64,000 nucleotides of DNA, from assembly GCA_945643635.1 (NCBI GenBank), contig CALZFC010000004.1:246001-310000 (forward strand), read 5' to 3'. Source of the DNA: Allodiplogaster sudhausi (Eukaryota; Nematoda; Chromadorea; Rhabditida; Diplogasteridae). This document shows, piece by piece, positions 54,415-64,000 of this stretch. The position numbers and the translations under genes are program-made. How positions within the stretch are numbered: position 1 is the first letter of the stretch; the number at the start of each line of letters is the position of its first letter. A model generated the notes under the pieces. That model did not search any database. It was not told the origin of the DNA and saw only the letters and a program-made list of their open reading frames with translations.

Positions 54415-55556
54415 GTAAGTTCATTCAGCCACCTTATGTATGTATGTATAAGTCAAGCTTAAAGGATCATGAAGACCTAAAACTCCTGCACGGAAAAACC
54501 CGATAACAACTGTCGAGATACTGTAGCGCAATTCACTTTTATTATGATATTTGTACTGAAAGCCGTATACGCGGATTCGTAAAAGATTTCGAAAAATTTT
54601 GAAGTGAATCTTTTTCTTCTTCGATATTTCGATTTTCTTCGGGAATCTTCGCAGAATGACAAACAAACGAAAAAAAGGGAAAAGGCGATTTTCATTTATT
54701 TTTACATTGCAAATGAAGGTGCTTTAAAAAATAATTTCCGCCTCTAAGCCGGTGGCGAATATCCCGGAGATAGCTTTTAGCAAAGATTGTACAAATAACA
54801 GCAATATATTGTATCGCACCAAAAATTTCCCTAATACACGAGCTTTGCTGAAGTGTTCACATGAAGGACATAAAGTGACTAGTGCAATCGGTTAAGTCAT
54901 GAAAGATGGGTTTCATGCTCCTTTAAGGCCACCTTAAGCATATGTGTAAGTCAAGCTTATGGTCACCTTGAGTGTTAGCTAAGCTTAAGGCCCACTTTAG
55001 TATGTTATGCTACACGTCAGTTTCAATATTATAAGATAAATGTGAACATTACGCCTCACTTAAAAACCTTCCTATTTCTAGAATGCGCCCGCCTTCTACA
55101 CATGGGGCAACCATGGGATCGCTGCCAGGAACCTTTAACATGTTTACCTTTAATTAATAGGTTATGCACATTCTAATTCTCATTAGAAAACAAAAACAAA
55201 TTTCTTTGGAAGTGCTCAAAGTGGCTCATTTCCTGCTCCCACAATTGTTTCTATTGTTTACATGAAGTCGTTGTTTCGATGTCAGAGGGCGAGAGAGCAA
55301 TAAATAAAGACGAGCAAGTGGAAGATGATAATAAAGTGGCGCAGACAATCGCTGATGAGATAAGTGAATTCTGAATTCCGAATTCGGAGATTGAAGGAGA
55401 TTTCATCTGAATTTAGCACAGTTGAAGTCAAAGTTTATGAATTTATCTTCGAAGAAAACTGAAACCAACCTTGTGAAAACTAGCGCAATTATTTATAAAA
55501 GCTTTCATTTTGATTCGCGAGTCTTTCAAAAAGGCGCGTTTACGGCGGCCGAGGCA

Positions 55557-55724
55557 CTCTTTCTCTTTCTCTTTCTCTTTCTCTTTCTCTTTCTCTTTCT
55601 CTTTCTCTTTCTCTTTCTCTTTCTCTTTCTCTTTCTCTTTCTCTTTCTCTTTCTCTTTCTCTTTCTCTTTCTCTTTCTCTTTCTCTTTCTCTTTCTCTTT
55701 CTCTTTCTCTTTCTCTTTCTCTTT
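55557..55724. repeat. (CTTTCT)n hexamer tract, mirrored A/B junction
   Basis: Mirror of 42,757-42,917, slightly longer and uninterrupted, between block B (CGGCCGAGGCACT) and the short block A start (GAACACC). Confidence 0.9.
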
Positions 55725-55732
55725 TTGAACAC

Positions 55733-55857
55733 CTTTCTTTCGAGTAAGAACTCATGTTCATAGCATCTTTACAGAATCTACGAAGACTTCCAAGACGAAA
55801 TGTTTTTCGTGTTACACATACGGACTCAAAGAAACTTGATTAGACCTACCTGGAATT
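55733..55857 (+). repeat. Short start of block A, copy 3
   Basis: GAACACCTTTCTTTCGAGTA onwards matches 23,617-23,745 and (inverted) 42,633-42,755, then stops at CCTACCTGGA. Confidence 0.85.
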
Positions 55858-56106
55858 TCAATTTGGAATTGAATAAATAGTTCAAAATTAATATATCTCA
55901 ACAACGAAGAAAGTTATGATCATTCGAGTTTTTTTCCGGTTTTCGGTGCATATCCATGGTAAACTGATGAAAATAATTTTTGGAAAAAATGTTTTTGAGG
56001 TCTTTTTAGGATGCCTCATAAGCCTTTAGAAGGAAAAGAAAATCAAAAAATAATTTTGTTCCCGACATGCCTTACATAGAGCCCTGGTCGAATCTCTCAG
56101 AATGGC
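55858..56106. other. Unique AT-rich filler
   Basis: About 250 bp replacing the 3.6 kb present in block A copy 1 at this point. No feature seen. Confidence 0.5.
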
Positions 56107-59100
56107 TCTCTTAACACTTAAAAAAGATCATTATAGATGATTATTGATAATTAAGGAGACCATCAGCAATTCGAAAATGGACGGTTTCTCCGCTCCATAT
56201 GAGAATGAATTCACGCGGTAGCCATTTTTTTACTGGCTCTTATATACATATATTGTTTATCTGGGTTGCAGTAAGATACAGTAAGAACAAGGAGAAATAT
56301 GAGTAATATATGACGCAATCAGATAGTAAGAGCCGCAACGGGGTGGCCAATAAGTGCTATGGCAGGAAAGAAAAATAATAATAATTTATAATAATCAATA
56401 TTAATTACGGTACTCTTATTGTTAGTGTTAGGTTGGCATGTTGTTAATTGCATGACATACATAGTTGACATACCGGTTTTTGAACGCGAACACCACCGGA
56501 GAAGGTACCGTATATAGTAGAGACTGCTAGAGAGAAAAGATCATCGCTTTTCCAAAGTACGGAAATGAACGGCATCTATGCTTCTTGTTGATATGCCAAG
56601 GCGGTCTCGTCTTGGATGATATATCCAGGCCAAGTTAGCTTTGTAACTCTCTCACCCTCTCTCCCTCTCATCTGATGTCTAGCTCCATTCCTTTCTCTCT
56701 CTCTCTCTATCTCTCTCTCTCTCTCTTTCTATCTCTCCGTCTCTCTGTCTTACTTTCCTTCTCTGCCTCTCACACTCTCCTAATCTGTGCTTGCAGGCGT
56801 CAGATGCCAATCTAAGCTACCATCCGAGCACGAAGATGAGGAAGGAAGAAGGTGGTGGCAGCGCCGAAAAATGGGGTCGCTAGCCAGCGTAAGTGAGCGC
56901 GAGAAGGAGAGCATAGAGATAGAGAGAGCTACAGAGAGAGAGAGAGAGAGAGACGTAGAGAGAGACGGAGAGAGGGAAAGAGAATTACAGAGCGGGTAGA
57001 AGATAGACAGGGATAGAGATATAACGATAGAGAGAAAAAAATAGTATGCTGCCGCAATAGGTATTAGCCGTACGAAGCTCCGATCATTCATTATCTCCCT
57101 CTTTATTTCTCTCTCTCTCTTTCTCTCTCACTCTCTCTCTCTCTCTCCTCTCTTTATTTTTCTCTCTCCTTCTCTTCTAGGCTCATACCCCCGGTCATCT
57201 TCCTTTACCCTTCGCCATAACTGACGGATGACTCTCGAATTTCGTTCTCTGCCCCCCGACAAGGAAAACACGGATGCCGAGGTCACCGGGCAAACACAAT
57301 GCATACGTTACGCACACTTCTGGCATCTCTTTTTCTCTTTCTCTCGCTCTCTCTCTCCCCCACTCTCTCTCTCCCACCTTCTCACTCTCCCTCTCTCTGT
57401 CGTCCCTTCTTCCCTCCCTCTCTCGTTCTCTCTCGATATTTATCTCTCTTTCGCCCTTTCTCTCTCATGCATAACACGATTCATTCAAACAATTGTCAAA
57501 GCTGTAATTAATCATTGAGCCATTTCCACAGCGTCTTCCTTCCTCGTCTGCCCTCTCTCGGACACTCGTGCTATTTAGCGTCAAGGACAACGACTTTTTA
57601 TTTGTGCTCGACAAATAAACATTTGATAAAGTGTATCGAAAGTGTAGGCAAGACGCTTCCATAATTGAGGTGAAAGTCCGTTACAATGTGACAATCGAAC
57701 TTTCGTTACATTCGCAGGAATAATGATGTACAACTACCAAGTAGGAATTGTACAAGGTTTCCATGTAGCTTAAACAAAATTTACAAAATTTGCAAATTGC
57801 TATTTGCTTATTTTTATTAGGAAGTGGGTAGGGGAACAATTTCCTCACAATCAGCCCAGACCGCAGGCTGTCCCTAACTGTTCTCAAGTCCACTGCAGGG
57901 TTCAAGTCGCCCCAGACATGGTCGACTAATGCCTTCGCAGGAATCTGTCACTTATGAGGCGGCTTCCACTCCCGCATTCATTGATGCAGCGCTGGGCGCA
58001 ACTAAGAGTTCCGCGAACAATTCTAAGAAACGAGTAAGAGAGTGTGAATCGGCGAGAAACGCAGAGAGAGACCGAGAGAGAGAGAGAGAGAGCGAGGGCG
58101 AAGGCGAGAAATAGTGCGAGAGAGAAAGGTTTAGCAATAAAGAGTCAGAGATAAATGGAGATAGCGATAGAGAGAGAAGGAGGAAGAGAGAGAGAGAGAG
58201 AGAGACAAAGAGCTATGAGATGAACCCGAGGTTCATAAATGAAAATATTAGCGCGGATGCAATATAGCTATAATCAACTAACAAATTCCGCACAAATATC
58301 AAAATGCATAGCTTAATATTGTGAATTGGAAATTCTCATATTCCGATGTATTTCATCGCACCTCCTATATGGAAGGAGCAAAAGTGGCATCGGGTGGTTT
58401 CTTGGTGTTTTTTTTTACAACCGGAGCGGGCGGTATAAGAGAAGATAAGACTACAAAATATTTTTTTTTGAATATATGCATTCCTAAATAAAGTGAATGA
58501 AAAATAGGCAAACGACTCATGTGGCCATGAGTAATCGGAGAGAAAGCAGTGGTGATCTCCGGAATGGCGGAGGGTTATTGCGAAAGATAGAAAGAGGAAG
58601 TGGAATAGAGAGAGCGTCCGAGAGGAACAGCAAGCTCGTGAGAGCGAGGGAGAGAGAGAGGGGAAGAGCAAGAGAGAGAGAGAGACATAGAGAGAAAGAT
58701 AAGGATGGACAGAGAGAGAAAGAAAGATTGAGAGAGAGAAAGAGAAAGAGAAAGAGAGATAAATATGTATATAGTGAGAGAGAAAGAGATGAATCCATGG
58801 CAGAGTCCGTCTCAGAACCTCGAAGTACCCACGCGAAGAGTAGAAAATTGGACCAATTCCATGAGGAGGAGTGCGAGGATTCGATTCAGCAGGCCCGAGT
58901 GCATGTACCTCTACTTGATTAGGGAAAACAGTCCTGGACGAAATGAGATCTAGAGAGGGAGGGATAAAGAGAGAAAGAGAGGTAGAGAGAGAGAGCCCAG
59001 AGAATGAAAGGAATCGGATGAGAGAAGAAAATAGGATGGTAAAAGGATACGAGATACAAATGAAAGTAGAGATAGAATTACATACCTACCAAATTGCACT

Positions 59101-59881
59101 GAATTGGAACAGAAAAAAGTTCATTAAACTCTGCTTGGTTCTTGAAAAATTACTGAACTCTCTGTTCATTCTGTGAGGAACGCGTAATAATAGATTCTTC
59201 AGCTCTCTCTCTCTCTCTCACTCTCTCGCTCTCTCCGGGTCTCTCTCTCTAGCTCTATTCCTCTCTCTCTCTCGCTCCTTCACCTTACTTTTTTCTCTCT
59301 CTCTCTTTTTATCTCTCTCTCTCTCTTTTCCTCCCTCTTCAATTCTCTTTCATTGGCAATTTAGCTCACTTGGCGGGTCTTTTGAAAGGCCAAAGGTCAG
59401 GAGACAGGGGGAGGGGCCCCTCTGCCAGATTAATCTCCACGCATTCCGTAGCCATCCGCCGTTGAGGCTTGCTTACCGGGCTGGCCAGTTATTAGTCGGC
59501 TCTCTCGCTCGCTCTCTCGCTCTCTCTCTCTCTCTCTCTCTTTCTCTCTTCTTCTCGCTCTCGACCTCCATCCCTCCCTCTGTCGCTTTCTCTCTTTCTC
59601 TTCCTATGTATCTTCTCTCACTCTCTCTTCCTCTCTTCTCTCGATCTCTCTCTCTTCTCTCTCTTCTCTCGATCTCTCTCTCTCTCTCCTCTCGCTCTCT
59701 CTCTCTTCTCTCTCTCACTCGTTCTTTAATTCATTCTCTTACACCTCTCTGTGTCTTCTACTCTGGATTAAATTTATATTTTTCCATATTTTTCGTGCTT
59801 CTTATCGCTCACGCAGACGTTTTTATACCGGAGCAATTTTCGCGTGAAGCAAGCCAGTAAGAGTGAAGGATTAAGAGAAAC

Positions 59882-59915
<34 letters not shown>

Positions 59916-60435
59916 CTAGAGGTTGAGAGAGAAAGCGAGAGAGAAAGAGAAAGGAGAGATAGGGAGAGGGAAAGAGAGTGAGGGTGAGAGAAAGGGAGAG
60001 ACAAAGAGCGAGGGAGATAGAGAAAGAAGAGGGAGGAGGAGGGTATTTTGCATTTCTTCAACAAATGACAGCAGCTTCAACTAGAACGCCGACATCTCTG
60101 AGCTCGGAGACAAAATAAAAGTATAGTGTTGCATCCATCGTAGAATGCCAATTATAAATTCGAGACGAACAAGGAAATGAAATGGGACCGTTTGGGAAAG
60201 AGAAGATAACGAAAGAGGAGAATCAAGTTCAAACTCGAAAAAAAGGCCATGGGATGTTAGAGAGGAATAAAGAGGGTTTTAGAAATAAAAATAAATTAAA
60301 AATATGAAAACGAGGCGAATATTCTGGGTGAGCGTGCACGTAATACAGAGAAGGAAATTGAAAGAATATTTAATCGAGACTTAATTATTGTGACAAATTT
60401 TCTTTCACGACCCCAAATTTCTCTCCATCTTTATT

Positions 60436-60474
<39 letters not shown>

Positions 60475-60700
60475 ATCTATCTAACACTCTCTCTCTTTAT
60501 CTGTCGTTGTCTTTTTTCTCTCTCACTTTTCTCTTTGCCTCTCGATCGCTCTTCTTATTAGGCAATATAGCGCTATTTCCGCCTGAGATGGCTATCGGTC
60601 GAGCGACTGAATGTTAGAAATGACAGAAGGAGGGAGGGAGAAAGAGAGGAAAAGAAAGAACGAGAAGGACACAGAGAGTGCGATACAGAGAGAGCGAGAA

Positions 60701-60741
<41 letters not shown>

Positions 60742-61851
60742 TGTAGATAGAGGGCATTACATATGTGGAGTGGGAAACACGTGGCTCCCTCTGAGAAATA
60801 GACAAGTACACGAAATGTACTAGCTCCTCTATCCCACGATCTCATTTCTTTCTTCCTCTGCCTATTTATCACTCCTTTCCTTGTCAATCTGTCTCTCTTT
60901 CCATCTCTCTCTATCCCTCTCTCTGTTTCTCTCCATTCTCATTTCTCGTTCTGGCTCTCTCTATCTTTCGCTCTTTTTGCTTCCCAAATGGAACTTCTTC
61001 CTACTTCAGGACGACTGCCACTCTATAGTCTACAGACAAAGCTGTAGTGCTTGAACTTTCGTCCAAGAGCAAATATGAGTGTATATGAGTGCATCCCAGT
61101 GGTAATCTGAAAAAAAAAAACAACAACAAATTCTTTCTCGGGTCTCCCTCAATTATCTAGACTTACTCCTGTCCAAGAATGGGAAAAGGGAGCCATCTCA
61201 TAAAAAAATAAATAATTAAACTAAAAAAAAATGTTTGGTGATGACTCGGTTCACACTACAGAGGGACGTAATGGGAAAGGGAAATACCACGGCGATACAT
61301 ATCTCGAATTTTCTGTTCTTTTTTTTGTACAGCAAAAACAAAAATAGTCAAGTTTCTGCAACGAGCAAGGAAACGATATCCATGTCATTCATCAACAGAG
61401 AAAATAAGAGAAGAAGCACAGTTTGTTCTTTTGGAAAGATGGAGGAAGAGCGGAGTCTATATAGGAATCTATTCTCTGCTTGGTTCTCCCACATCATGCG
61501 CTCTCCGTGACCCTCTACATCTTTAGTTACATCAGTTTGTTTGCATTTGACAGTAAATTGCCAGAATCAGGGGTTGGGGAACACTTTTCGAATAATTAAA
61601 TAAAAATCTTTTTAAGACTTTGGATAAAACATTAAGCGCAGAAGTCAAGTAGGTCATAAAGATTTTACCATTACGAAAACCACCGCTTTAAATTTGTCAG
61701 TGCTATTCTACGATATTTTTCACTCTCTCTTTCTCGCTTTATATTTACTCTATTTCTCTCGCTCTCTGCAGTCGGTATCAATTAAATTCCAATTTTCTCA
61801 CGATCTCTCCTCTATTTCTCTCTCTCTCTCTCTTTCTCTCTCTCTCGCGCG

Positions 61852-61897
<46 letters not shown>

Positions 61898-61916
61898 ATC
61901 TCTCTCTCTCTCTTTC

Positions 61917-61988
<72 letters not shown>

Positions 61989-62090
61989 TTCTCTCTCTAT
62001 CTTTCATATGCTCTAATCTTCTATCGTTCTCTGCCATGCTCTCTTCCTCCCTCTCCCTTTCTCCCGCTCTCTCTCTCACTCACTCTCTAG
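56107..62090 (+). repeat. Block A, copy 3 (older, direct, rearranged)
   Basis: Follows 27,380-32,900 in order with substitutions and many indels, e.g. 56,107 to 27,381, 57,650 to 28,970, 58,800 to 30,340, 60,560 to 31,280, 61,000 to 31,765, 61,650 to 32,480. It contains extra CT-rich sequence at 59,200-60,540. It is clearly more diverged than copies 1 and 2 are from each other. Contains the gene D candidate exon. Confidence 0.8.
56797..56883 (+). CDS. Gene D candidate terminal exon, block A copy 3
   Basis: Same acceptor as at 28,131. Phase-0 reading gives ASDANLSYHPSTKM and RKEEGGGSAEKWGR with a TAG stop. In the alternative phase the frame is open to a GTAAGT donor at 56,889, and an acceptor TTCTCTTCTAG at 57,180 leads in phase to AHTPGHLPLPFAITDG and a TGA at 57,231. 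So either a terminal exon or two alternative ends. Confidence 0.35.
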   Translation, partial: ASDANLSYHPSTKMRKEEGGGSAEKWGR

Positions 62091-64000
62091 AATTGCGCTC
62101 TACATTCGGAGATAAGGGAAAGAATTGCGCGGCAACCATAAAAATAAATGCGCTATAGCATTCACGCTACGTTTTACTTATTACTCCTACCCCTTCATTA
62201 ATCACTTAAAAAAGTTTGTATCGAACATTGAACACTGATTAAACATAATAATAAAAGATAGATATGGATGAGATTAATATAATATCCCTGAAACTAGCTG
62301 TTAATTAATTTATGCGCATTTAGCTATCATCTCTTCCAGTTAAACCAAACGCGCAGAATGCAAGTAGCACATGAAGATCACCAAAAACACCGCCTTAAAT
62401 TTGTTCGTGATTTCTGACGATATTTTTTTACTCTCTCTTTCTCGCTTTCTATTTACTCTATTTCTCTCTCTCTGCACTTGGTATCAATTTAATTAATCTC
62501 TTTACTTATGATTCTCTCTCCCTCGCTCTCCCTCTCTTACCTCTCTCTCTCTCATTCTCTCTCTCCCGCTCTCTCTTTTCATTCTCTCTAGAATCGCTCT
62601 TTACATTGTCATGTTTACGTCTGAAGGTAATAAAATCGGAGAGAAATGCGCGGAAAACCATAAAAATAAATGCACCTCTTTTCCTTATTTATCCTATCCC
62701 TTCTTTTATGTGTCACCTAAAATAGTTTTTTTTTTAGCGAGTATTGAATACTGATTAAAATAACACATGGATGAGATTTAAAAATGAGGTTACGCCTAAA
62801 CTAACTGTAAGTAAACTACTTCACATGCATTATTTAGGTATCCTCTCGTACGTGACATCAAAGGCGGCGCAGAATTCAAGTAGCTCATGAAGATTTTAAG
62901 ATCGCAAAAACCACCGGCTCAAATTTGTCTGTGATTTTTCGATGATATTCTTCACTGTCTCTCTCTCTCTCTCTCTCTCTTTTTCTCTCTCTCATTTTTT
63001 CTCGCTTACTCTATTTCTCTCGCTCTGCGCACTCCGTATCAATTTAATTCCAATTTTCCTCGATCTCTCCCCTCGCCAAAATTTTCTTTCTCTTTCTCTC
63101 ACTCTTTCTATCATGTGATGTATTCTTCTCTCTTCTCTCTCATTCTCTCTTTCCCTCTCTCAATATCTCTCTCCCTCTCACTTTCTCTCTCTCTCTTTCT
63201 CTCTCCATTCGCCTCATTTTCTATGATATTTATAAGGCGTCGAAATGGCGCGGAAAACAAAAGAGGAGCGATGGAAAAATATCTTCGTGCGTTATGAAAA
63301 ATTTATCAACATTAAGGCCTCAAGAAACGTAAAAGTATAGCCATAGCTATAAAAAAAATTCATAGTTTACCAAAATACAAAGCCTAGAGAATGGCTCAAC
63401 GTATGCTAATATCACATTCCGATCTGTGTATATCTCTACTCATTATCCCTCTCCCTTCAATCCCTCCCTATCCCTCTCTCTCTCTCTCTCTGAATTTCTA
63501 TCCCTTCTCTCTCATCTCCCACTCACTTACCTTTCTCTTACATTGTCGTATTTACGTCTGAACGGACTCTAATCGGAGAGAAGGGTTTGCGTGGGAACCA
63601 TAAAAATAAATGCACCGCTAGCCGTTTATCCTCTCCATTCTTTAATGTGTTACTTAAAATAATTTTGTAGCGAACATTGAATAGAGATTAAAGATATTAT
63701 TAAACAAATGCACATGGATGGAATAAATAAAAAAGTTCATCTGAAGCCAATTTTAATTGTAATTCAAATTATACGCATGAAAAAGGGACGACCAAATCCA
63801 GGAATCGGCTTAAGCAGAATAACACTAGCTCATAAAGATTACACGATCACGAAAACCACTGCCTTAAATTTGTCAATGATTTATTTTCGCTGTTTTTTCT
63901 CGCTTGTTATATACTCTATTTCTCTGGCTCTCTGCACTCCGTATCAATTTAATTCCAATTTTCTCGCGATCTCTCCTCTAATATTCTCTTTATCTGTTTC
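61650..64000 (+). repeat. Satellite array, about four head-to-tail units, open at right edge
   Basis: Units start near 61,650, 62,365, 62,885 and 63,825, each with AAGATT-ACC/ACG then AAAACCACCGCCTTAAATTT-like sequence, CTCTATTTCTCTCGCTCTCT, CGTATCAATTTAATTCCAAT, a CT tract, an ACATTGTCGTATTTACGTCT-like segment, GGAACCATAAAAATAAATGC and a TGATTAAA/CATGGATGAGAT end. Unit length varies (about 0.5-0.95 kb). No coding capacity seen. Confidence 0.8.

Larger units (their letters stand above)
50132..55560 (+). repeat. Block B, right inverted arm
   Basis: Reverse complement of 42,915-48,390. The homology starts abruptly at TCAAGATCGG, which lies inside the terminal inverted repeat of the element at 47,311-48,404. 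It continues across the hexamer tract into 125 bp of block A (55,733-55,857). Confidence 0.9.

Overview
The window is eukaryotic, almost certainly from an invertebrate animal. It has split genes with GT/AG introns and consistent phases, long AT-rich and GA/CT-rich introns, microsatellites everywhere, MITEs, satellite units and large segmental duplications. There is no bacterial-type gene packing and I recognise no rRNA, tRNA or CRISPR. Both start codons I can place lie only 20-22 nt downstream of a good 3' splice site, which would fit spliced-leader trans-splicing (nematode- or flatworm-like) or a short second 5'UTR exon. I cannot name the species.

Layout. (1) 1-9,924, minus strand: gene A, six phase-consistent exons encoding a membrane-anchored mucin-like protein. 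It has an N-terminal hydrophobic leader, about 450 Thr/Pro-rich residues, a short Cys cluster, one transmembrane segment and a His-rich cytoplasmic tail that runs off the left edge. (2) 10-25 kb: mostly GA/CT tracts and AT-rich sequence, with two likely exons of a second minus-strand gene (gene C) at 20.6 and 25.1 kb. (3) 23.6-62 kb: a nested inverted and direct segmental duplication. Block A is at 23.6-32.9 kb, inverted at 36.6-42.8 kb, and present as an older, rearranged direct copy at 55.7-62.1 kb. Block B is at 42.9-48.4 kb and inverted at 50.1-55.6 kb. Each block B copy carries the same six-exon gene B (signal peptide, Cys-rich module, Ser/Thr mucin-like linker, Cys-poor ectodomain). The two copies are head-to-head and transcribed outwards. 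(4) 61.6-64.0 kb: the start of a head-to-tail satellite of about 0.5-0.95 kb units. The same satellite is inverted at 35.1-37.0 kb.

Genes A, B and C look like extracellular, Thr-rich surface or secreted proteins, so this may be a cluster of mucin-like genes that grew by inverted duplication. The coding exons of the two gene B copies appear identical while introns and microsatellites differ slightly. That fits recent duplication or gene conversion, but an assembly artefact (uncollapsed haplotypes joined in inverted orientation) must be excluded.

Most long open frames here are translations of (GA)n/(CT)n tracts (poly Arg-Glu, Ser-Leu) and are not genes. All exon calls come from reading splice sites, phase and composition by eye; no transcript or database evidence was available.
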